Shown piece after piece: positions 22,502 to 32,454 of a stretch of DNA of 64,000 nt (position 1 is the first letter of the stretch; the number at the start of each line of letters is the position of its first letter). The notes under the pieces are model-generated. The model was not told the DNA's origin and ran no database searches. It worked only from the letters and a program-made list of their open reading frames with translations. The DNA is from Triticum aestivum (taxonomy: Eukaryota; Streptophyta; Magnoliopsida; Poales; Poaceae): contig NC_057802.1 of NCBI RefSeq assembly GCF_018294505.1, forward strand, positions 313,958,209 through 314,022,208, given 5' to 3'. A program made the position numbers and the translations under genes.

Positions 22502-23990
22502 CCTGCAGCTATTTCTCCCGTTTCGTTCCTGCAACATGTATCAGGCCTCGTGGAGGCGTTTAGACTTTTCATTTGATGTCGTGAGGACAATGTGTTTGTA
22601 ATATTTGCTTCGAGATTTTGCGATTTCCTTCCTATTTGCTTTGCGTTCTGCGTCGGCAGAGCCCGGCCCCGCGCATACCTCAACCGCCATTGGGCCGACC
22701 GGAGACTAGGACGGACCAAGGAGTGAGGGGCTACGTGACCAGTTAGGCTCCTGAGTCGCGATGCTCAGGAGTCCCCCTTGACGCGCAAACAGCATATAGG
22801 GAGAGTTCGTGAGGATAGATTAATGTTCTACGTCGGCAGAGCCCGGCCCCGCGCATACCTCAACCGCCATTGAGCTGACCGGAGAGCAGGACGGACCATG
22901 GAGTGAGGGGCTACGTGACCAGTTAGGCTCCTAAGTCGCGATGCTCAGGAGTCCCCCTTGACGTGCAAACAATTTCCATACCTGCCCTCGCCGAGGCCTC
23001 GGGAGGGGCGCGCGACGCCCAGGTCCGGGGGACCTGGTTGGGTGGCGTGCACTTGGACGTGACCGAGCGCAGCCCCCGTGCCCAGCCCCCTCGTGCGGCT
23101 CTCCCGAGGGGAGGCGTTGTGGTGAGGCTGGGCGCTGAGCTCTAGGCTCCCTGAGGTTGGTACGACCGTGGGGCCGCCCTCAGTTGTTTATCACCAGCGC
23201 GGAGCATAGTGCTTCCGCTTGTGCACGGGCATAGCCGCTCCTCGGTAGTGTCGACAGCCAGCGCAGAGCATGGTGCTTCCACTTGGGCGTGGGACGGGGG
23301 CCCCCCTCCGGGAGGAGCCCCCGGGGCGTGTACAGCCCCGCCCTGACACGTGGCTCGCGGCAGGGCTGCGAGGTGTATCTGGGCACTCGTGAGCCAGCAC
23401 GGGACTCACGAGGCCCTACCTCAAGGCGGGTTGTGCCTGGTCTTGAGTCTTGGTGACTGTATGTTCCTGCAAGGCGGTTAGATGCAAGCACTCTACGTCC
23501 TCAGGTCCCGGCCCTCGAGCGAGCTCAGCCGCCGCTGGTATGCCAGGTCGTGATGCCGTGGTCAAGGCCAGGGGGTGAGGGCTGGAGAGCCAGTACGAGC
23601 TCCTAAGTCGTGATGCTCAGGAGCCCCCCTTTTAACGCGCAAGCGAATTGCATAAGATGAGCAGACCCGTGGTGGGCGGCGATCGAGCAGGCGATAGCCG
23701 TGGGCAGGTTAAATATGGAAAGCACATCAGCTTAGGTAAATGCAGGAAGATACATGCCACTAGGTCCGGCCCGAGCGGCTTGGGGATGATGCAGCCCGAG
23801 GGGCGCCCCTAGTAAGGTAAGCTAAAGACATAAGCAAAAGGGATACATGCCATAGGGATGGACCCATGTGGCCTGGGAATAATGCAGCCCGAGGGGCGCT
23901 CCCAGCTAAACAAGCTTGGAAGATGTCACCTGGTTCTGTAGATGAAGTAGAGTTGGTGCAGCTGAAGGCGTGCGTCGAAGAAATGACTCC
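22502..23990 (-). repeat. B spacer with internal repeats and hairpins
   Basis: Mirror image of A's spacer. The 180-bp unit occurs twice in tandem (for example gcatacctcaaccgccattg at 22673 and 22853). Inverted repeats CTCCTGAG-N8-CTCAGGAG lie at 22748-22771, with diverged copies at 22928-22951 and 23600-23623. Just after the antisense stop, a T/G-rich stretch with TGTGTTTGTAAT (about 22588) could be its poly(A) region. No gene is supported. Confidence 0.75.
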
Positions 23991-24437
23991 TCATGAGCCA
24001 CCGGGGCCCTGAGCCTCGGGAGGCTCTGGGGGCTTGGGAGGTTCCCTGAAGACCATCTCCATCTCCTCCAGGACGGCGTGGTACCTGGCCTCCTGAGCCG
24101 CCAGGACACGCCGCAGGTCGCGCTGATAGGCTGACGCCACGCTCGGCAAGCCGAAGGGCATGCGAACGTAGCTATGTGGCGGGCCCTCGCAGCGGCCCAC
24201 ACGTGAAGGCCAGAAGCGCTCCTGAGATGCGGCCCTATTGAGCCCTGGGAAGTCGATGCAGACACGCAGTCCAGCATCCTCGCCAGGATGGGGAGCTGCG
24301 CCTCGTGAACGGCGGTCGCCGCGCATGGCTCTTACGTCTTGCAGTTCCTGGGTGGTCTTGGTGATGAACTCCTGAGTGGTGGGCACTCCCTGCCCTGTGC
24401 TCTCCTGAGGAACATGTGCCGCGAAGCACGCTTCCAA
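23991..24437 (-). pseudogene. B reverse transcriptase remnant without catalytic core
   Basis: In the gag-protease frame but beyond the shared stop at 24537-24539. It contains GLRVCIDFPGLNRA and, 14 residues later, GRCEGPPHSYVRMPFGLPSVASAYQR: two RT motifs normally separated by a much longer stretch. The YxDD motif is absent, and a Pro/Glu repeat ends it. The same truncation in A shows it is old and was inherited. Confidence 0.78.
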
Positions 24438-24536
24438 GTGGTGCCCAAGCGCCTCCCTCGTGAGGTTGGCACGGTCTGAGTCCCTCCAGAAGAGAGCCCC
24501 CGAGCCCTGCCTGAGGAGGGTGCCGGGCGCGCCTTC

Positions 24537-27008
24537 CTATGCGATGGAGGGAGGCGCCCCTGGGACGGACGTTGATCCTGATGAGGCCCCTGCCGCGACG
24601 CCATCCTCCTGAGGTCCTGCGCGGCGCGGCTTCTTCTTCTTGGGGATGGCCTCCGGAGGGCCTTCACTTCTGCTGTCGGGGTCATCGATTGCTGCAGCTT
24701 GGAAGGCGCGCTCGAGGGAGCACACCACATCCCTCTCTTCACATGGGACCGTGATGATTCCTCCGCTTCCTGGCATCTTGAGGACGTTGTAGCCGTGATG
24801 GGTGACCGCCATGAACTTGGCCAGGGCTGGATACCCGAGGATGGCATTGTACGGCAGGCGGATGTGCGCGACGTCAAAGTCGATAAGCTCGGTGCGGTAG
24901 TTCTTGCGCTCCCCGAAGGTGACAGGCAGGCGGACCTGCCCTATCGGTGTGGTGGAACCATCGGTCACTCCTGAGAAGGGCTTGGTGGGCTGGAGCTGTT
25001 CAGATGGCACTTGGAGATTGTCGAACGTGTCGACAGACAGGACGTTGAGCCCCGCGCCGCTGTCGATAAGGGTCTTGGTAACCTGCACATTGCTGATGAC
25101 TGGGGAACACAACATCTAGAGGGCACCGGCGGTGGCCGTGCACTTGAGCTGATCTGCCGAGTTGAAAGTGATGGCGCATTGGGACCACTTGAGCGGGCGC
25201 ATGGCCTCGAGCTTGGGGAGCACTGCGGTATCCTCGCGAGCGAACTGTTTGAAGATGCGCTGAGAGGCTGGGGCCTGAGCACCGCCCAAGATGCAGGCGA
25301 TTGCACGCAGCTCCTGGAAGCCCCCAGCCCCCTCGTCCTGATGGTGGTCGTCGTTCCTTCTTGGTGGCGGCAGCGGGGGAAGACCGGCGTTGCCTTGGGG
25401 ACGATCCTCACGAGGCTAATCCCTCCAGGCGCCCTCGCGAGGTTGGTCCTGCCAGCGGTCTTCGCGAGGCCTGTCGCGCCATTCCTGGCGCGGGCCACGG
25501 TCGTCCCAGCGTCCGCCTCCTCGTCCTCCTCCGCGGCCGTAGCCCCGGTCGCTGCGCTCGGGGCGTCGACCGAAGCGTCCTTCTCGTATGGCTCTGAGCT
25601 CTTGACAGTCGCTGGTGTTGTGGGTGTTCAGGTTGTGGAAGGCGCAGAACGGTCAGCTATTCTTGGAAGACTCGGGTTGATCTCTGCCCCGCTTGGTGTC
25701 GGGCTCCGCTGCGAGCACAGGTTCCTCCTTGGGCTTCACGTCCTTGGCCTTGGCTTTCTTCTCCTCTGCGCCCGCTGCTGGCAGCTCAAGGAGAGAGAGG
25801 CGCCCCTCCTCAGCTCTTGCGCACTTGGTCGCCAGGTTGAACAGCTCCTGAGAGGTGCAGAGCTCCTTGTGGATGGCGAGCACTTCCTTCATCTTGACAT
25901 CACGGACGCCGTCTGAGAACGCGGAGATGATGGCCTCATCCATGACCTTGGGGATCTTGAGGCGGGTGTTGTTGAAGCACTGGATGTACTTCTGGAGGGT
26001 CTCTCCCGGTTGTTGCCTGATGCGGCGCAGGTCACCTGCGGCCGGCGGGCGGTCGCGAGTGCCCTGGAAGTTGGCAACGAAGCGGTCGCGCATCTCGTCC
26101 CAGGAGGAGATCGAGCCGTGCTGCAGGTTCAGGAGCCAGGAGCGAGCTCCATCCTTGAGAGCCATGGGAAACCAGTTCGCCGTGACCTTTTCATCGCCGT
26201 TGGCTGCTTCGATGCTCAGCTCGTAAAGCTGCAGGAACTCCGCGGGGTTGGCGGTGCCGTCGTAGCGAGGAGGCAGATCCGGCTTGAACTTGCCTGGCCA
26301 AGCGACGCTACGCAGCTCGGGAGTGAAGGCGCGGCAGCCGGCCGTGGTTGCCGGGGCCCGCTTTGGAGGTGGAGCTTGGTCGTGACGAGGCCCGCGCTGC
26401 GTCGCTGCGGGCGGTGCGCGGTCTTGACGAGGCGGCGCGGGAAGCGCAGGTGCGGCTTCTTGCGGCCGAGGGATTTCTTGGCAGCTTCTCTCTTCGCGCG
26501 CGGGCACCGGGTGCGGCGGATCACGCCGCGGAGCCGCGCGCCTTGGTGCCAAGGCGCCGTCTTGGGGCAGAGGTGGTGGAGGCACGCCATGAGCCTCGTC
26601 GCCCATGGCTGGTTGAGGGGGAGGCAGAGAGAGGGACGGCGCCGGAGAGCCCCCTCCGGCGCGGACGAGCTCGGCGACGTGGTCGAGCCATTCCTCATAG
26701 AGGTCGTCGACGGGGCGGTAGCGGAGGAGTTCGTTTGCCGCGAGGAGCGCAGCCCGCACCTCCATGGGAGCGCGGCGCGCGTGAGACAAAGAACCGGCAG
26801 GGGTGAGTGATGGAGTGGCGGTGCAGCCATCCTGCCGCACCGAAGGATGCAGCGAGGACGCCCGCTGCTCGTTCCCCGCCGGGCCGGTGGCAGCGTTGGC
26901 GGCGGGAGACGGAGAACGACGAGGTGGCCCGCCGACGGGAGCCGTCTGAGCGACGCGAGCGGTGAGGGCAGCCCGACGCTCAGCCCGAGCATGGCGAGCG
27001 TCCGCCAT
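24537..27008 (-). pseudogene. gag: B gag-protease, three premature stops
   Basis: ATG at 27008, reading down to the stop at 24537-24539 shared with A. The frame is intact apart from stops at 25653-25655 (TGA where A has CGA), 25416-25418 (TAG where A has CAG) and 25116-25118. The capsid domain is roughly 26300-25790, with the Cys/His knuckle just after the first stop and then an arginine/glycine tract. The protease motif LIDSGAGLNVLS at about 25070-25035 is intact, unlike in A. The tail has a lysine-rich patch. No complete pol follows. Confidence 0.87.
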
Positions 27009-27053
27009 GGAGACGACAGAGCGACGAACTGATGGAAGAGAAGCTATGGTGCA

Positions 27054-27071
27054 CCCCTACCTGGCGCGCCA
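27054..27071 (-). other. B primer binding site
   Basis: Minus strand TGGCGCGCCAGGTAGGGG, identical to A's and two bases from the LTR edge at 27074. Confidence 0.7.
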
Positions 27072-27073
27072 AA

Positions 27074-27954
27074 TGTCGGATGTGGGGTTCCGGCAAACCC
27101 TTAAGGTTCGAACACTAGGGTGCGCGCGAAGTCTTTCCCTATTACCGATCTACTCCCTAGCTCGCTAAGATCTCGCAGACGAACTCGACGAACTCGCAAC
27201 ACAGAGAGACACGGGGTTTATACTGGTTCGGGCCACCGTTGTGGTGTAATACCCTACTCCAGTGTGGTGGTGGTGGATTGCCTCTAGGGCTGATGATGAA
27301 CAGTACAAGGGAAGAACAGTCTCCTGAGGTAGAGGTGCTCTTGTGGCTAGGGTAGGCTCTCGATCGGGTTGGATCAAGCTAAGATGAGATGCCCCTACTA
27401 TGGTGGCTAGCTCTACTTATATAGGCCCTGGTCCTCTTCCCAAATATCGAGCGGGAAGGGAGGCAACAACGGCGGGCAAATTTGAAGGGGGACAGCTAGT
27501 ACAAGCTATCCTGAAAAAAGTGGTCTTCGCCTGCAGAAAGCTCTGGTGGTGACGCCGTCTTGGGCTCCACAATGACCTCCGCCTTGCCGTCCTCCTGGTC
27601 TTGGTCTCGTTGCACCAATATAGCAACCTTTGCCTGATGCCTCGGTACTCCTCGCCTGCGCTGGCCTCCTTAGCACCAAAGAGGAAACAAGGACGCTGCA
27701 CGCGCTGGCGCCCGCCTGGTGTCGTTCGTCATGGCTCACGTCACGAGGGCCTCGTGAGGTTTTGCCCTGCCTTGATATCTCCGCTCCTCGTGAGCCTGCC
27801 TGGCTAGGCCACTCCAGAGGAGGTCTTGCGTCGTCCGCCTCGCGAGGCTTGGACCCTCGCGAGGGTCTTGGATGCCTTGTTGATGAAGATGGGCCGTACG
27901 GCCTGCTTGCTTAGCCACGCCATGGCCGCAGGCAGGCAAGTCTGGGGACCCCCG
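27074..27954 (-). repeat. B 5' LTR, outer end clipped
   Basis: Matches 18665-19562 but stops at ...GGGGACCCCCG, about 17 bp short of the expected ...GAACGCTGACA. A0 sequence follows at once. The TATA is at about 27415-27421 on the minus strand. Confidence 0.87.
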
Positions 27955-28237
27955 GTAGCTGCACGATGGCGCCGGCACCAAGATGATGGGGCTGGAGCCC
28001 GAAGAACTACAGGAAGTCGCAGAAGAAGCCGCTCGCGGGAAGCCCGAACCCGCGCTTGAAGTGCGGGAAGAAGACCACGCGCTCCCTGCCCTCGGGCCGC
28101 GGCTCCCGCTCTCCCCGCGGCAGGCGCGCGGCGACCTCCGTCTCCCCCAGCAGGCGTCTGGTTGTGCGGAGATAGGCGATGTCGTCGAGAGTGACGGTCG
28201 AACCCATCCACGAGCCCGATGGCAGCGCCATCGACAA
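27955..28237 (-). pseudogene. A0 antisense gene, N-terminal part (PF04195-like)
   Basis: Minus strand from ATG 28237. The reading TVTLDDIAYLRTTRRLL, LPRGEREPRPEGRERVVFF, HFKRGFGLPASGFFCDFL, then a stop (28007-28009) and FFGLQPHHLGAGAIVQL is the N-terminal pattern of the PF04195 'putative gypsy type transposon' family. The comparable part of C reads LPAEGQVIPTPRSGERVMLV and FLQGLGFALNPF. The rest is cut off at the deletion joint with B (27954/27955). A TATA box lies about 150 bp upstream. It is antisense to A0's gag-pol and near the 3' LTR, as in A, B and C. Confidence 0.75.
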
Positions 28238-28387
28238 AGATGTGGGAGAAGGAAGAAGAAGATGGCGAGGAAGCTCTGCTCAAAGCAACGGGCGTTGCAG
28301 CATGCGACGGTCGCGAGAAGTAGAGGAAGGAAGAAGAAGGCAGGGGGCGCAAGCGAGAATGATTTCCGCCGCCCCCTCCTCGCCCCA

Positions 28388-28394
28388 ATTTATA
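28388..28394 (-). promoter_or_regulatory. TATA box for A0 antisense gene
   Basis: Minus strand GGCTTATAAATTGGGG. TATAAAT lies about 150 bp before the antisense ATG at 28237, followed by a GC-rich leader. It is inside the internal region, so it is independent of the LTR promoter. Confidence 0.6.
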
Positions 28395-28399
28395 AGCCA

Positions 28400-28841
28400 C
28401 GGTTTGAAACGTGGGGGAGTGGGATCGTTTTCTCCCACCTTTCCCACTTCCCCGCAATAACTGCGCACGTACGTGCGCAATAACTGCCTCAAGAATGGCA
28501 ACCGACTTGCGGATGCCGCAATAAATTTGCACGCGTGGGCCAAGGGCGCGCGGCCGCGGGCCCCAGCGCGTCACCCTGTCCCGTCGCGTGCGTGGCCTGT
28601 TAGGCCCCTCCGGCTTCCAGGCGCCACGTGGCGCCCGCGCGAAGTCCAATAGATTACCCAAAGCTTTGACGGACTCCTCGGTTTCCCACCTCTAACGGGG
28701 TGCCGCGATCCGGCTTAAGGAAGCCGGCACACAATGGGTGTTGCCGGACCCGGCGGCCATAAAATTCGCCTCCTCGGGGAAGGGAAACTGCGAAGGCCCT
28801 CCCATCCGAAGACGGCGTACCTTCATAGCTTCGGGGACTAC
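28400..28841. other. A0 internal end, non-coding
   Basis: Between the antisense promoter and the 3' LTR. It is GC-rich and no gene is seen. The G-rich tract agcttcggggactac (ending 28841) is the likely polypurine tract for plus-strand priming. Confidence 0.55.
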
Positions 28842-29818
28842 TGTCGGGGGGGATGAACCCCAGGCAGGCAACGGAACCCAGATCCTTTTCAAAAACAACG
28901 GGGCTAGCAATGCCCCTCAAGCCGGCCCAGGCTTGGTCGGGTCGCTCGACCCGGCCAAATTCTCCAACTGGCCGGACTCCTCAACTCGGCCCCAACAACC
29001 AGCTCAAGACAACCGAGCCCGACGCACCAAGACTTCCCCAACAAGCCAGCTGCACCCTTGGCGTGTTCTCCAACCCGGCCGCGGGTCAGCTCCCGTCCCA
29101 TCCCAGCCGTACGGTGGGACGAGTCTCCACTTACCGATGACAGAGGCAACAGTACCCCGCCCATGCCTCAGGTCAGCCGGGGCGTGGCAACAGTGCCCCA
29201 CCTACCCGTTGACCAGGGCGGCATGGCAAAAGTGCAACAGTCGTCACCAATGACGCCAGCAAGCGGCGACCTGACGGAGTGCCATTGTAGCCGACTCAAC
29301 CCAGCCGCTCCCTGACGATCGACGAGACGGCCAACAGTTCCCCTGTACCCAGCGGGCCCCACGCCCGGTGAACCCGGCGAGCCCTGACCCCCGCCGGGTC
29401 CCAGCACTGGCTTCCCGGACGATTACAACCCGGCCCCACGGCCTTGTAACATTACCCTTGTACCCCTGGGGGGTTGACCTATAAAACCCCCCCAAGAGCC
29501 CTCATGCATACGGGCGAACACAGAGAGAAACCAGCGATCAGATCATTAGTAGCGCACACACACCACAAGGAGAAGCAGCCTAAGCCCTGGCATGTCTTCC
29601 TTCTTCCTCATACTGCTTGAGGAGCGACTCTGTACTAATACACATCAACTACACTCGAAAGGACTTGGGGTGTTATCTCCCCGGAGAGCCCCGAACCTGG
29701 GTATGTCTTGCGTCCTGCGCTCGCTCATGCCGACCTCAACTCTGGAGCCCACCAGTGCCCTCGAGCCTCCTCCTATCTTTAGCCATCCCTTGGCATCTGA
29801 CGTGCGCCCACCACGACA
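28842..29818 (+). repeat. A0 3' LTR
   Basis: 977 bp, TGTCGGGGGG to CCACCACGACA, matching 2087-3081 with scattered mismatches and small indels. The TATA box TATAAAA is at 29480-29486. It is followed by TSD ggaac (29819-29823). Confidence 0.88.
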
Positions 29819-30968
29819 GGAACCCAGGCCCACCACTACATGGATGGAACCACCTATCCTTTCAGCCCCCACATCGAAATCACTTGCGGGTACTCTACGA
29901 GCCGACTCGACTTTAGTCACATCATGTAACCTATATAGTATGTATGTATATATGTATAAACCAGTGATCACGGCTCAATAGTATAGCATGGGAGACGGAC
30001 AAGAATGTAGGGCCACTGATGGAAACTAGCATCCTATACTAAGCATTTAGGATTGCAGGTAAGGGTAACAACTGTAGCAACAATGACAGGCTATGCAGCA
30101 GAATAGGATTAACCGAAAGCAGTAACATGCTACACTACTCTAATGCAAGCAGTAGAGAGAAGGAATAGGAGATATCGGGTTGATCAAGGGGGGCTTGCCT
30201 GGTTGCTCTGGCAAGGAGGGGTCGTCGTCGATGTAGTCGATCACGGGGGTATCGGCAGTGTCTCGGGGTCTATCGGAAAGAAGTAACGGAGGGGGAACAC
30301 AATAAATAATAGAGTAATGAAAGCATCACAAAGCATATCAAGGCAATACGCGGTGCTGGGGGTGACCTAACACGGTACTAGGTGCTGCTGGCGAATGGGG
30401 AAAACATCCGGGAAAGTATCCCCGGTGTTCGGCGTTTTCGGACAGATGGACCGGAGGGGACGGTTGCAGGTTCGCTATGCTAGGGACGTGTGGCAGACGA
30501 ACGGACTGCGTATTCGGATTCGCCTCGTCGTTCTGAGCAACTTTCATGTACAAAGTATTTTCATCCGAGTTACGGATTATTTTATATTAATTTTCAAAGT
30601 TTTAATTCATTTTCTAAATTATTTTAATTCAAAAATTAAATAGTTAGATGCTATGGGTACACATAAGTGTACCCAGAGGTGTACACATGGGGCTGACTGG
30701 TGGGGACAGGGGGCTGAGTCAGCAGCCCAGTCAGCAGTCAAAGTTTGACCGTTGACTGGTCAACCTGACCAGTAGGTCCCACATGTCATTAACCAGTTAT
30801 TTAAAAGATTGTTTAAATAGGTTATTTAGGTGGGGTGGTACCCAGAGGTCAGTGAGATATTTTAGTTAACTAATTTTAGTTTGACCCAAATTCCTAATTA
30901 GTGCGTGGGGGTCCCACAGTCGGTGGCTTGGGGGGGGGGGGGGGTTAGCTGCTAACTAAAAGGCACGC
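29819..30968 (-). repeat. Middle LTR of X, segment 2
   Basis: Continues the X LTR after A0. Its first 120 bp align with 53766-53883 (cccaccacta ... cacatcatgtaacct). It ends at the 5-bp target cacgc (30964-30968) of element S. A run of 17 G lies near 30930-30946. No gene is seen. Confidence 0.8.
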
Positions 30969-32454
30969 TCATGTCTACTACGCAACTTTATTCTTGTAGA
31001 CACGTGTTGGGCCTCCAAGTGCAGAGTTTTGTAGGACAGTAGCAATTTTCCCTCAAGTGGATGACCTAAGGTTTATCAATCCGCGGGAGGCGTAGGATTA
31101 AGATGGTCTCTCTTAAACGATCCTGCAACCAAATACAAGAAATCTCTTGTGTCCCCAACACACCCAATACAATGGCAAATTGTATAGGTGCACTAGTTCG
31201 GCGAAGAGATGGTGATAAAAGTGTAATATGGATGGTAGAAATATATTTTTATAATCTGAATAAATAAAAACAGCAAGGTAGCAAATAGTAAACGGGCACA
31301 AAAACGGTATTGCAATGCTTGAAAATGAGGCCTAGGGTCCGTACTTTCGCTAGTGCAATCTCTCAACAATGCTAATATAATTGGATCATATAACCATCCC
31401 TCAAAGTGCGATGAAGAATCACACCAAACTTCCTATCAAGCGGAGACCATAAGAATAAATTGTTTGTAGGGTACGAAACCACCTCAAAGCTATTCTTTCC
31501 GTTCGATCTATTCAAGAGTCCGTACTAAAATAACACAAAGCTATTCTTTCCATTCAATCTATCCTAGAGTTCGTATTAAAATAACACCAAAGAAATATTC
31601 ATATTCATAATACTCAATCCAACACAAAGAACTTTAAAGAGTGCCCCAAGATTTCTACCGGAGAAATAAAGACAAGAACGTGCATCGACCCCAATGCATA
31701 GATTACCCCAATGTCACCTCGAGAATCCGCGAGTTGAGTGCCAAAACATATATCAAGTGAATCAATAAGATACCCCATTGTCACCACGAGTTTTCAATTG
31801 CAAGACATATATCAAGTGTTCTCAAATCCATAAAAGTATTCAATCCGATAACAACGAAATCTCAAAGGGAAAAACTCAATTCATCACAACAAGATAGAGA
31901 GGGCAAAACACGATATGATCCGACTATATTAACAAAGCCCGCGATACATCAAGATCGTGACATCTCAAGAAAACGAGAGAGAGAGAGAGAGATGATGATG
32001 AAGATGGCCACCGGAGATGATTCCCCCCTCCGACAGGGTGCCGGAACGGGGTCTAGATTGGTTTTCGGTGGCTACAGAGCCTTGCGGCGGCGGAACTTCT
32101 GATCTAGGTTAACTTCTGATGGTTTCTCTATTTATAGGATTTTTTGGCGTTGGTTTCACGCTAATATGGGCCTCGAGGTGAGCACAACCCACCGGGACAA
32201 GCCAGGCGCGCCCTGGTGGGGTGTGCCCTCCTCGTGGCTCTTCTGGCCCTCCCATGAAGCTTCGGGGGTCACTTTTGTTACAAAAAAAATTGTCAAAAAG
32301 TTTCAGCTCATTTGGAGAACTTTCATTTCTGCACAAAAACAACACCACGGTAGTTCTGCTGAAAACAACGTCAGTCCGGGTTCAAAACCATATAAAATTG
32401 TTGTAAACATGGCATGAATACTTCATAAATTATAGATACGTTGGAGACGTATCA
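30969..32454 (-). repeat. S 3' LTR
   Basis: 1486 bp. Compared with the other LTR it lacks a block after the GA repeat (near 31990), probably a short-homology deletion. TATAAATA on the minus strand at 32129-32136. The GA microsatellite at about 31974-31992 is shorter than in the right LTR. Confidence 0.85.

Larger units (their letters stand above)
18665..27954 (-). mobile_element. B: gag-protease retrotransposon with antisense gene, almost complete
   Basis: Minus-strand element with 3' LTR 18665-19562 and 5' LTR 27074-27954, the latter lacking about its last 17 bp. The primer site is at 27054-27071 and the gag-protease on the minus strand from 27008. The antisense gene is on the plus strand (19858-22501). 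It is the sister of A in opposite orientation. I count about 27 mismatches over roughly 880 bp between the LTRs (about 3%). The left flank is gcatc (18660-18664); the right flank is lost at the 27954/27955 deletion joint, so no TSD can be checked. Confidence 0.88.
2082..29823 (+). mobile_element. A0: Tat-lineage gypsy retrotransposon with nested insertions
   Basis: LTRs lie at 2087-3081 and 28842-29818, both starting TGTCGGGGGG and ending CACGACA. They are flanked by a perfect 5-bp TSD, ggaac (2082-2086 and 29819-29823), which proves they are one insertion into the X LTR. Gag-pol is on the plus strand (3125-7180) and an antisense gene fragment lies near the 3' LTR (27955-28237). Elements W, A and B (7186-27954) interrupt it. 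No integrase is left, and a deletion removed the pol end. The RT and RNase H remnants resemble the Tat/Ogre/Retand branch of Ty3/gypsy. Confidence 0.88.

Noticed and set aside
27955..28841. A host promoter and first exon
   Set aside because: It has a TATA and an ATG, but the protein pattern and position before the 3' LTR of A0 match the antisense gene of the other elements.
30925..30950. G-quadruplex as a regulatory site
   Set aside because: A run of 17 G in a dead LTR can form such structure, but nothing suggests a role. It may be slippage.
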